A stretch of 24,897 bases of DNA from Treponema sp. (GTDB taxonomy: Bacteria > Spirochaetota > Spirochaetia > Treponematales > Breznakiellaceae): assembly GCA_031278025.1 (NCBI GenBank), contig JAITLF010000226.1, positions 1 through 24,897 of the forward strand. The letters are read 5' to 3'. Below, piece after piece: positions 1 through 6,525 of the stretch. Made by a program: the position numbers and the translations under genes. The notes beneath the pieces were generated by a model. That model was not told the origin of the DNA, did not search any database, and was given only the letters and a program-made list of their open reading frames with translations. The first letter of the stretch is position 1; each line of letters begins with the position of its first letter.

Positions 1-15
1 ATGTAGACACATTAT

Positions 16-160
16 GGACAGACTACCTTAAAAAAGGTATTTGCGTACCGTTTTGGTACAAAACGGGAGCAAATACAAGGTCTGTCCGCAAAGTAACCGA
101 CTTTGTGGACAGACACTAAATATTGACAATATCCTGACTTTATAGACAGACACTAATTAA
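16..160. repeat. Nested palindromes and repeats of a GGACAGAC motif
   Basis: Directly visible. GGACAGAC occurs at 16-23 and 107-114, its complement GTCTGTCC at 80-87, and a variant AGACAGAC at 144-151. The copies at 16 and 80 enclose GTATTTGC/GCAAATAC (37-44/69-76), which in turn enclose CCGTTTTG/CAAAACGG (48-55/59-66), giving a three-tier palindrome. The copies at 80 and 107 form a second hairpin with 14-bp arms (81-94/100-113, one mismatch) and a 5-nt loop. The blocks at 100-119 and 137-156 are direct repeats ending in GACAGACACTAA. Such clusters occur at insertion-sequence ends, plasmid or element control regions and recombinase sites. No transposase gene lies beside it in this window, so the role is open. 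Confidence 0.8.
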
Positions 161-350
161 TGGTTAATAATAATCTACAAAGTGCATTTCTTAAATCATT
201 GTTATATCAAAAAACAATATTTAGTACTATTTTATCAATTCTTCTATAAGTATAAGAAGTCATAAGGTCATCAAGATTCATAACAACATAATTAAAAAAG
301 ACCGTCGAGCTTCCCTATATAATCCATTCACATCTGATTTCCCCTTTGCG
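161..350. other. AT-rich non-coding stretch
   Basis: I see no gene here. The sequence is strikingly AT-rich compared with everything after 350, which suggests foreign or decayed DNA. There is a small hairpin of ATTGTT/AACAAT around 198-220 and a perfect TATAAT at 318-323, placed to drive transcription into the structured region that follows. No convincing -35 box lies 17 bp upstream, so a promoter is possible but weakly supported. Confidence 0.5.
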
Positions 351-550
351 GTGTGGGCGGGAGAGCCTGGTGTCATGGCTGGCCTGGCTCCAGCCATATC
401 CGCCCGGTCTCTTATCGGGTTTCAGGGGATGTACACAAAATGTATCCTAGCCAAAAGCGGTTTATAGCCCACAGTTCTCAAAAAATGCCGCTAGTCTCTA
501 TCCGCCACCTTTTGCGTGGTCTCTGGGTGTTTCCATGCCCAAGACCGTGG
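351..550 (+). other. Hairpin-rich region, candidate structured RNA
   Basis: No convincing protein is encoded; the open frame at 353-559 has no recognisable domain. The sequence folds on paper into successive stems. GGGCGG/CCGCCC (355-360/400-405) encloses ATGGCTGG/CCAGCCAT (375-382/390-397). GGATGTACA/TGTATCC (427-435/441-447) has a 5-nt loop and a small bulge. AGCGG/CCGCT is at 456-460/488-492, CCAC/GTGG at 505-508/516-519, and GGTCT/AGACC at 518-522/542-546 with an inner GGG/CCC. GTGGGC (353-358) could instead pair with GCCCAC (467-472). I do not recognise it as tmRNA, RNase P, 6S or SRP RNA. Its strand is assumed from the upstream TATAAT. Confidence 0.3.
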
Positions 551-570
551 ATCTGGTAGTCGGCTTGTTG

Positions 571-686
571 AGACTGTCGAATTAATCCGTCAATAGGCAA
601 AAACTACTATATATGGTGTGCTAAAGATAATTGATACGCTATATATAGTGTCTTAAACCCTTCCGAAACACTTTTTCGACAGCCTC
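571..686 (+). mobile_element. 116-bp MITE-like element, copy A
   Basis: This 116-bp segment has terminal inverted repeats: GACTGTCGAA at the left and TTCGACAGCC at the right, matching 9 of 10. It is flanked by GTTG at 567-570 and 687-690, consistent with a 4-bp target duplication. A second copy lies in the opposite orientation at 3477-3592 and differs at 6 of 116 positions. The interior carries two similar AT-rich blocks that begin CTATATAT, and no coding capacity. Size, ends and lack of a transposase fit a non-autonomous miniature inverted-repeat element mobilised in trans (inference). The family of the parent IS is not identified. Confidence 0.85.
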
Positions 687-860
687 GTTGCCCTCTTTGT
701 TTTCACCTGGTTCGTAAGTCTGTCTATTAGTAGTGAAAAAGTAATAGAGCGGCGGTTTTCTCCGAAATGGCGCCCTGCCCTTCATGCGCCGCTTGCTCCG
801 GGGTATCCGTTTCGCCATTTTTGTATTACACCAAACGCCGGGGCTTGCCGTTCTTTTCAC
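639..860 (-). pseudogene. Small basic protein, 3' end replaced by MITE copy A
   Basis: The GTG start at 860-858 overlaps the TGA stop of the LuxR-type gene as GTGA, the kind of coupling seen elsewhere in this cluster, which argues for a real gene. The 73-residue frame is strongly basic at its start (AKRIPRSKRRMKGR) and enters copy A after residues NKEGN, ending inside the element. Removing the element and one GTTG would extend the original frame by about 22 codons, with the end reading KPTTRSTVLGMETPRDHAK, before a stop. No family is recognised. A start at an internal ATG (MAKRIPRS) is possible. Probably the last, truncated gene of the accessory operon, but it could be a chance frame. Confidence 0.4.
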
Positions 861-1588
861 GATTGAACCGTATAGGTCATAAGCTCATCCACCGGCAAAA
901 TCCCCTTCGATACCGCCAGCTTGAGAACCTCAACCCGGTTCCGGGTCCCGAATTTCCGGTAGACGATGCACAGATGGTTCGTAACCGTATGTTCGCTCAC
1001 CGTCAAGGTTTCCGCAACCTCCCCCGCCGTCCTGCCTTCGGCGATACACCTGACGATTTCAATCTCCCGGCGGGTAAGGTACGGTTCAAAGTCCGGCAAG
1101 CGGGAATATTCGTCAACACGCTCCCAAAGGGATTGGGGAACAGCCCGATGGCCGTTGAAAACCGTTTCCAGGGATTCCCTTATTTCTTTCTCACCGGCCC
1201 GTAGGGACAGGTAGCTGCCGTGACTCCAACTGACATGGCGGACTATCATGCCGGGAGAGACAGCGGAGACCGAAAACAGTATTAGCCGCAATCTCGGATA
1301 TTGTTTATGAATACGGTTAATCTTGCCCAGTGTCCTGTCTTCAAAGAAGCAGTCCTCGATAAACGCCATGGCCATTCTTTGTTTACCGGAAAGAATGTCA
1401 AAATCATATTCCGATTCGGCGTGTCTTACGGAATACCGGTTGTCCTCGTAGGGCCTGATATAATCGCAAAGCCAGTCATATACCCGCCCTTCACTCGTGG
1501 CAACGATAATTCCCCGCCGGGTCAGGGCAATATCGCCTAACGCATTGTCAATACTGAGTGTGCCGCCGCTGCTTGTTGTTCTTGTCAT
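857..1588 (-). CDS. LuxR/NarL-type response-regulator-like transcription factor
   Basis: The predicted 243-aa protein starts at ATG 1588-1586 behind an AAGGGGGGAAC ribosome-binding site; the ATG overlaps the TGA of the preceding gene. The C-terminal region, from LTRREIEIVRCIAEG, is a classic GerE/LuxR DNA-binding domain, with AGEVAETLTVSEHTVTNH covering the recognition helix and a following VEVLKLAVSKG. The N-terminal part (about residues 15-130) is laid out like a receiver domain, but the usual acidic pocket and conserved lysine are not clear, so phosphorylation is doubtful. It probably controls genes of the accessory element or a host function. Position next to an excisionase-like gene suggests a role in element decision-making (inference). 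Confidence 0.8.
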   Translation of the reverse strand: MTRTTSSGGTLSIDNALGDIALTRRGIIVATSEGRVYDWLCDYIRPYEDNRYSVRHAESEYDFDILSGKQRMAMAFIEDCFFEDRTLGKINRIHKQYPRLRLILFSVSAVSPGMIVRHVSWSHGSYLSLRAGEKEIRESLETVFNGHRAVPQSLWERVDEYSRLPDFEPYLTRREIEIVRCIAEGRTAGEVAETLTVSEHTVTNHLCIVYRKFGTRNRVEVLKLAVSKGILPVDELMTYTVQS

Positions 1589-1830
1589 TTGTTCCCCCCT
1601 TCCCTCCCGGTTGTCCCTTGTTCCTCCGCCGGTTTCACGGTATGGGTTTTCACCCATTCCCAGATTTCCGGTGCTGAGAATCGTACCGCCCTCCCAAGTT
1701 TCTGATAGGGTATGTACCGTATCAGAACCCACTTCCTGATAGTTGCGGTTGAAAGCCCCAGCATTTCCGCCACCTGCCCCGCATCCAAAAATTGCTCAAT
1801 TCGCGCCGTATTCTGTTTCGTGCATACCAT
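1585..1830 (-). CDS. Excisionase-like MerR/HTH_17 DNA-binding protein
   Basis: This 81-aa protein has the compact winged helix-turn-helix pattern of excisionases: FLDAGQVAEMLGLSTATIRKW, written here as FLDAGQVAEMLG plus LSTATIRKW, then a wing of YQKLGRAVRFSAPEIWEW. Such proteins bind att or promoter DNA and steer a tyrosine integrase towards excision, or act as small repressors. I chose ATG 1830-1828 because GAGG lies 7 nt before it; an upstream ATG at 1863 has no good site. The stop overlaps the next start as ATGA. The integrase gene upstream on the same strand is interrupted, so an excision role may now be lost. Confidence 0.8.
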   Translation of the reverse strand: MVCTKQNTARIEQFLDAGQVAEMLGLSTATIRKWVLIRYIPYQKLGRAVRFSAPEIWEWVKTHTVKPAEEQGTTGREGGNK

Positions 1831-1971
1831 AACAACCTCATGCCGTTTTTCTGTAGGCCGCATAAGCGGTCTTTGTGAGGTCTAAGATATTCGGGATGCA
1901 TCTTTACAAGATTTATAGAGGATTGTAGAAAGATTGTAGTGTCATTGTTTGCTATTCGGAACTCTGGTTTA

Positions 1972-2598
1972 CTACTCCGATGAACCTTCGGTTCGCGCTT
2001 CGCTTCGGGGAGGTTCATTGATTTTCTTTTTCAGTTCCGCCCGCTTTTTCTCTCTTGCAATCCCGTAGGTATTAAGACGTTCGGTGATTGTCCTGTCGGT
2101 AAAAGATTCTCCGTCAGGCTTTACCAGATAATCCCTAATCAAATATGGCGGTGGATTTTCAGAGAATTTTTCAGCATAGGCGTTTATAAACTCCGGCAGT
2201 TTCGGACATTTGTATCTTCCGCCTTTCCATTTTGTTAATACAGCCGAATCTTTGGCAATTTCTTCAATTTGCTCGTTTACCGGCAGCGATTCCCCCTTCG
2301 GGGCTTCATCGTGTTTTTTCGGGATTTCCTTTGCGGTGGAATAGAAAGCACGGGATTGTTCTTTTACTGTTTCAATCTCAGACTGAATTTCATGAGCCTT
2401 CCTCGTCCATACGCTCCGGGCATAAGCCGTACCTTCCTCATTTTTATTCACCGTGCCGTCTGAATTAAGATAGGCAGGGCTTTCCCAGGTTTCCGTTTTT
2501 ACTTCGTATTTCCATTTTTCCAGTTCAAGAAATCCGATATACTTTTCCGGTGGTATGTCTCCCTTTAAATATAGCAACCGCACCTCATCAATATTCAT
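1972..2598 (-). CDS. Hypothetical protein of an integrative element, 208 aa
   Basis: I do not recognise the family. The start at ATG 2598-2596 follows CGGGAGACC, a reasonable ribosome-binding site; a longer frame to 2682 lacks one. The protein opens MNIDEVRLLYLKGDIPPEKY, has a charged, probably helical middle (EIQSEIETVKEQSRAFYSTA), and a C-terminal segment with KWKGGRYKCPKLPEF and TDRTITERLNTYGI followed by a lysine-rich tail. No signal peptide or membrane helix is seen. It sits between the integrase and excisionase-like genes, all read the same way, so a DNA-related or maintenance role is possible but unproven. The 256 bp between it and the integrase hold no gene that I can support. Confidence 0.6.
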   Translation of the reverse strand: MNIDEVRLLYLKGDIPPEKYIGFLELEKWKYEVKTETWESPAYLNSDGTVNKNEEGTAYARSVWTRKAHEIQSEIETVKEQSRAFYSTAKEIPKKHDEAPKGESLPVNEQIEEIAKDSAVLTKWKGGRYKCPKLPEFINAYAEKFSENPPPYLIRDYLVKPDGESFTDRTITERLNTYGIAREKKRAELKKKINEPPRSEARTEGSSE

Positions 2599-2854
2599 GG
2601 TCTCCCGTAGGTCTGTAGTCCTACAGCCCCCCTTTTTGTTTGTACATAGTATTAGTATATGGACTGCCTCTTGGCGTGTCAATGTAATCCCGGCTTTTTG
2701 TTTATTCGTATTATGAAAAATTTATCCCCTCCGGCATGGTTTTGCTTATGTGTGCGACGAGCGGGCACGCAAAAACACGCCAGCCCATTCGGGGCCGGGG
2801 CTATGTGGGCGTTAACACTTCCAGCCCCCCCTGGCCCTTCCGGTAATGATCGCC

Positions 2855-4207
2855 TTAATCCCCGGCCGTTTCAAGAGCCGTATACCCGGTTTTACCGTCT
2901 CCGGTGGGCTGCTCCGGTAACAGTAAGGATTCCTGTACACCCCGCACCTCCGCAAAATCCTTTGAATCAAAATGGGTGTACCATTCGGTCATACGGTCGG
3001 ACTTATGGCCTGTCACGGACTGTACCTTGCTCAACGCCACGTTTGCCATCTGCAAAGTTGTGTTGAAAAAATGCCGCCAACTGTGCATGGAAAGCCCCCG
3101 CCGCTTTATCTCCTCCTGCGTCATGCCGACAGTCCGCAATGCCTTGTGGAACTTGTTGTACATCAGTTTCCGACTTACCGGGGTTTCCCCGCCGTCCAGG
3201 GAAAAGACATAGCCGTTGTTGTTTTCGGCGGCAAGCCGCTGCAGTTCGTTGATAATCATTGGGGCCAGGGGGATATTCCGCTTCTCCTTGGTCTTGGTAG
3301 GCCGGTAGCCGTATTCGTCATATTGGGCGCAGACATGGATGTACTCGTCATAGATGTACTCTCCACGCAGCCCCAGGATTTCGCTGGCCCTCATGCCCGT
3401 ACAGGCCGCCAGCTTGTTACCCAGATAGGAAACCCGGTCATCCCCCCACACCGTTTCCCACTGCCGGGGGAACAACGCGGCTGTCGAAAAAGTGTTTCGG
3501 AAAGGTTTAAGACGCTATATATAGCGTATCAATTACCTTTAACACACCATATATAGTAGTTTTTGCTTATTGACGGATTAATTCGACAGTCTCAACAAGC
3601 GGACTTCCGCCGGGGTGATAATTTCGATGGCCTTCCGGTCGTTCTTGAGTTTCTTCACCGCCGCCGCCGGATTGACGGTGATTAACTTCCGGTTTACCGC
3701 CTCGTTAAGCATAAGCCAGAATGTCCCAAACACCGTATTGGCGTAGGTGTTCTTGTAACTCTTGACTTCCTCTTTCCCATCGGCATTGACGGCCTTCCGT
3801 TCTTTAAAACCTAAGAGCCAGTTGTTAATATCCTCGGAGGTGATCTTGTCCAGCCGTGTTTTCCCGAAGTAGGGAAGAATCTGGTTCTTCACCATTTTTC
3901 GGCAGTTGTCGGCGTAAGCCTGGGTAATATCCTTCCGGCCTTTCTGGGTTTTAAGATATTCGCAAGTTTCCCAATCCCACCAGGGAGCGGCGTATTCCTC
4001 AAATGTCGGAACGTGCCGCTTGTGGGGGAACAAATTCCCTTCCCGGTAGAGCCTCATGCAGTAAGCTCTTGCCGCCGTCTTGGTTATCTGTCCGGTAGAT
4101 AAGCCGGAAGAACGATTGCCGCCTTCATCATAACATTGGTAATAAAATACCACTTTCCCGGAACGCAGTTTCCGGGGGAACACCGAAAAAACATCCTTTA
4201 CCCTCAT
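2855..4207 (-). pseudogene. int: Tyrosine-type integrase gene split by MITE copy B
   Basis: The N-terminal half starts at ATG 4207-4205 (AAAGGGG before it) and carries an Arm-like segment (RSGKVVFYYQCYDEGGN) and a SAM-like core-binding domain. The C-terminal half holds the catalytic set: arginine in CTGMRASEILGL, lysine region TKTKEKRNIPL, HSWRHFF, GHKSDRMTEW and the tyrosine in WYTHFD. The halves are separated by the 116-bp element, which places a TAA in frame after AEVRLL. Deleting the element plus one GTTG leaves 1233 nt, that is 410 codons, reading EVRLL-FPRQW without a shift. So the insertion is recent relative to gene decay. The C-terminal fragment could start at a TTG (3475) but alone would lack the core-binding domain. 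Confidence 0.92.
3477..3592 (-). mobile_element. 116-bp MITE-like element, copy B, inside the integrase gene
   Basis: The reverse complement of this segment matches 110 of 116 bases of the copy at 571-686, with the same terminal repeats. It is flanked by CAAC at 3473-3476 and 3593-3596 (GTTG on the minus strand). Inside is a perfect 16-bp palindrome, ACGCTATATATAGCGT, which is imperfect in copy A. The host gene reads through in frame once the element and one flank copy are removed, which fixes the element's ends and the 4-bp duplication. Confidence 0.9.
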
Positions 4208-4611
4208 ACAGACCCCTTTTGCGGATATTGCAATCACAGCCGCAATGTCGCAAATTCGCAGATGTATAAATCCGCTGAACCGGCAACGCTAATTCGTTAT
4301 AGGGTAAAGAAATAACACCGCTTGGGATGTTCTGGATATAGGTAAAATGTGCAGTCCGGCACATCTCGTAAACAGCCAGAACGTAAGCGAAACTTTTTCC
4401 TGAAGAATCGGATGCCGCGTACCTTTGGTATGAAAACTGGGCATATCCGGGCCAGTGGGGTCCGGGCGGGAAACCGCTCGGTTCTGCCCGGCGGAGACCT
4501 CTTAAAAATATAAGACAGCCCTATATACGCTCGTAGTTATACTGATTTGTAGTATCGAATACCGCCCTGAGTGGGGCAAGAACAGCCTATACCCTTATAT
4601 AGCATTAGGGC
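4208..4611. other. Intergenic border between accessory block and division cluster
   Basis: No confident gene. A GC-rich inverted repeat CCGGGC/GCCCGG lies about 4463-4496. A 50-codon open stretch (4387-4536, + strand) encodes FPEESDAAYLWYENWAYPG, faintly like the start of IS1595-type transposases, but without the cysteines of their zinc ribbon. An att site or a tRNA gene might be expected beside an integrase; I see neither. The end of the element therefore cannot be placed from the sequence. Confidence 0.4.
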
Positions 4612-4638
4612 AGGAAAAAATTTGTTTTTCCTTTTTTT
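4612..4638 (+). terminator. Rho-independent-type terminator ahead of the mraZ promoter
   Basis: An 8-bp stem AGGAAAAA/TTTTTCCT (4612-4619/4625-4632) with a 5-nt loop runs directly into a T tract (4632-4638). The stem is AT-rich and so weak, but placement just before the mraZ promoter would shield the division operon from transcription coming out of the accessory DNA. Confidence 0.55.
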
Positions 4639-4652
4639 GCTGTGTTCTCTTC

Positions 4653-4681
4653 TTGACGGTTCCAGCCGTATTCTCGATAAT
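4653..4681 (+). promoter_or_regulatory. Sigma70-type promoter of the mraZ operon
   Basis: TTGACG (4653-4658) and GATAAT (4676-4681) are separated by exactly 17 bp, each matching the consensus at 5 of 6 positions. Transcription would begin near 4688, about 40 nt before the mraZ start and on top of the MraZ-box-like repeats. It is the clearest promoter in the window and probably serves the whole dcw cluster. Confidence 0.75.
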
Positions 4682-4687
4682 AATTTA

Positions 4688-4732
4688 TGGGAAATAGTGG
4701 TAAAATAGGGGGAATACTCAAAAACGGTGGTA
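4688..4732 (+). promoter_or_regulatory. MraZ-box-like direct repeats
   Basis: TGGGA (4688-4692), TGGTA (4698-4702) and GGGGG (4708-4712) lie exactly 10 bp apart, and TGGTA recurs at 4728-4732, again in phase. The 10-mer GTGGTAAAAT appears at both 4697 and 4727. MraZ of Escherichia coli is known to bind TGGGN repeats spaced by 5 nt upstream of its own gene. These sites, downstream of the -10 box, would let MraZ block its own operon (inference). Only the first copy is an exact TGGGN. Confidence 0.6.
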
Positions 4733-5167
4733 AAATTTAGCGGTATTTATACGAATACCTTAGATGATAAAGGCCGTATCAGTATTCCCACAGGACTGAG
4801 AGAGTGTCTTGAGAGTCCTGTTCTTGTCCTGACCAAGGGACTTGAACAGTGCATTTGGGTGTTGCCTCCGGATTACTGGGAAAAGTTGTCCGAAAAGATA
4901 CTGAACCCAATATCCCTGGATATGGAGGAGGCAAGTTTGTTGCATTACCGGTTTATTGTCCCCAAGCAAGAGACCGGTATTGATAAGAACGGCCGTATTG
5001 CCGTTCCTCAAAGCTTGCGAGACTACGCCGGGTTAAGCCGGGAATGTTCCATCATGGGCAAAGGGGATTACATGGAGCTATGGGATGCCGAAACGTATAA
5101 GGAGTTTGAGGCGCTCAGTGAGCAGGGTGTGCGAGCCGCAGTTAAAAAATTGGGGGCTTTATGGTGA
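4727..5167 (+). CDS. mraZ: Transcriptional regulator MraZ
   Basis: A 146-aa protein of normal length, first gene of the dcw cluster. It shows the two tandem SpoVT/AbrB-like half-domains of the family, with signature stretches LDDKGRISIP (about residues 12-21) and IDKNGRIAVP (about 85-94). MraZ forms ring-shaped oligomers that bind repeats in the dcw promoter and repress it. The start is GTG at 4727; the purine-rich AGGGGG at 4707-4712 is a rather distant ribosome-binding site, and the start codon itself lies within the last MraZ-box-like repeat, so binding and translation initiation may overlap. A 114-bp gap separates it from rsmH. Confidence 0.95.
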   Translation: MVKFSGIYTNTLDDKGRISIPTGLRECLESPVLVLTKGLEQCIWVLPPDYWEKLSEKILNPISLDMEEASLLHYRFIVPKQETGIDKNGRIAVPQSLRDYAGLSRECSIMGKGDYMELWDAETYKEFEALSEQGVRAAVKKLGALW

Positions 5168-5281
5168 AAGGTTTGTTTGGACTTGTGGATTTTTTGCATT
5201 TTTATACTATTTTTTATACGCGAAGCGCAACAGGCTGTTAGATAATGGAAGGCGTTTTTAAGAAACGTTAGGATATCATTA

Positions 5282-6238
5282 ATGATGAAAATAGTTCATA
5301 CCTCGGTTTTATCGGAGGAGACAGTACTATATCTTGCTCCCCGTGGGGAAGGTGAATTTATGGTGGACGCCACGCTTGGAGAAGGCGGCCATAGTCATAT
5401 CTTCCTGTCCCGATTTCCAGATCTCAGGATTACCGGCATTGACGCGGATAAGAACATACAGGAAGTGGCCAAAGAACGGCTTAGGGAGTTTGGGGACCGG
5501 ATTCAGTATTATTCCGGCTGGGCTCAGGATTTTTTCGCCGGTTTTCCCCGGGACATGAAGCGGCCCGACACTATCCTCATTGATTTGGGGGTGAGTTTTT
5601 ATCATTACGAGCGGGGCGGACGGGGGTTCAGTTTCAGAAAAGACGAAGAACTGGACATGAGGATAGACACCAGCCGCGGGCCCAGCGCCGCCGAACTTTT
5701 GTCCCGGCTTCCGGAACGGGAACTGGCGGATCTCTTCTATAAAAATGCGGAGGAGCGTTTTTCCCGGCGCATAGCCCGGAACATCGTGGCCGCCCGATCC
5801 GGGGGGGCCATCACGAGATCCGCAGCCCTGGCAGAAATCGTGGAGCGGTCAGTCCCGCCTTTTTACCGGCGCGGAAAGGTCCATGCGGCGACCAAGACCT
5901 TTCAGGCCTTGCGTATAGCCGTTAACGGTGACCTGGACCGCCTGGAGGAACTTTTGGAGGGGGCCCTGAAGGTCCTGAATAGGGGAGGACGGCTGGGGGT
6001 GATCGCCTTTCATTCCCTTGAAGATAGAATCGTCAAAAATTTTTTCCGAGGGAGGAATAAGGACTCTTCCTCTTCCCCGGATGCGCCGATAGGTGAAGGT
6101 AATGGTTGCCGGGTTCTCAAACTACTGACCCGGAAACCGGTTATGCCTACTGATGAGGAAGTGCGGAACAATCCGCCTTCCCGCAATGCTAAACTCCGGG
6201 TGGTGGAGAAAGTTCTTGATGAGGATAGCAACGTATGA
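5282..6238 (+). CDS. rsmH: 16S rRNA (cytosine-1402 N4)-methyltransferase
   Basis: This 318-aa enzyme uses S-adenosylmethionine to methylate N4 of C1402 in the ribosomal P site. Visible family motifs are the SAM-binding VDATLGEGGHS (about residues 27-37), LIDLGVS, GGRGFSFR with LDMRID, GGRLGVIAFHSLEDRIVK near the C-terminus, and the closing NPPSRNAKLRVVEK. It is the usual second gene of the dcw cluster (older name mraW). AGGA at 5270-5273 suits the ATG at 5282; a second ATG follows at 5285. The TGA stop overlaps the ftsL ATG as ATGA. Confidence 0.97.
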   Translation: MMKIVHTSVLSEETVLYLAPRGEGEFMVDATLGEGGHSHIFLSRFPDLRITGIDADKNIQEVAKERLREFGDRIQYYSGWAQDFFAGFPRDMKRPDTILIDLGVSFYHYERGGRGFSFRKDEELDMRIDTSRGPSAAELLSRLPERELADLFYKNAEERFSRRIARNIVAARSGGAITRSAALAEIVERSVPPFYRRGKVHAATKTFQALRIAVNGDLDRLEELLEGALKVLNRGGRLGVIAFHSLEDRIVKNFFRGRNKDSSSSPDAPIGEGNGCRVLKLLTRKPVMPTDEEVRNNPPSRNAKLRVVEKVLDEDSNV

Positions 6239-6525
6239 GCCGGAGAATTTTATTGTATGTCCTGACCCTTACGATCCCCTTGTGTTTAGGTCTGGCCGCC
6301 TGGCAATCCGCCAAGTATACCGAACTTACCTGGGAGATCGAGAAATTGGAATCTGTCCAGGAAGAGTGGGTGGAAAACAACAAGCGGCTTATCGCGGGGA
6401 TAGCGGTACTTTCGTCTTCGGAGCGTATAGAGAATATCGCGAAGAAAGACCTGGGGCTGGTTAAGAAACAGCCCGAAGAGGTTTTGCAGATAAAAATACG
6501 GGGAGGGCCGGGAAACGATGGATAA
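6235..6525 (+). CDS. ftsL: FtsL-like cell division protein
   Basis: A 96-aa bitopic membrane protein: a short cytoplasmic MSRR, one transmembrane helix (about residues 5-24, ILLYVLTLTIPLCLGLAAW), then a charged coiled-coil stretch with LTWEIEKLESVQEEW and a tail containing ERIENIAKKDLGL, the pattern of FtsL. FtsL joins FtsB and FtsQ to activate the septal synthase FtsW-FtsI. The sequence is weakly conserved in general, so the call rests on architecture and its place right after rsmH. The genes ftsI and murE, which usually follow, are missing here. It overlaps murF by 8 bp. Confidence 0.8.
   Translation: MSRRILLYVLTLTIPLCLGLAAWQSAKYTELTWEIEKLESVQEEWVENNKRLIAGIAVLSSSERIENIAKKDLGLVKKQPEEVLQIKIRGGPGNDG

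Noticed and set aside
353..559. 68-codon + strand ORF
   Set aside because: No known domain, no good ribosome-binding site, and the DNA is better explained by its dense hairpins.
1588..1732. Longer N-terminus for the LuxR-type protein
   Set aside because: The extension lies within the excisionase-like gene in a different frame, whereas ATG 1588 has a strong ribosome-binding site and the ATGA overlap.
571..3592. Composite transposon bounded by the two MITE copies
   Set aside because: Each copy has its own GTTG flanks on both sides and one lies within a collinear integrase gene, so two separate insertions explain the layout better.
4128..4364. 78-codon minus-strand ORF upstream of the integrase
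   Set aside because: Most of its second half is the integrase coding region read in another frame.
4460..4500. tRNA gene serving as the integration site
   Set aside because: GGTTCTGCCC resembles a T-loop and there is a CCGGGC/GCCCGG pair, but no cloverleaf with anticodon and acceptor stems can be built.
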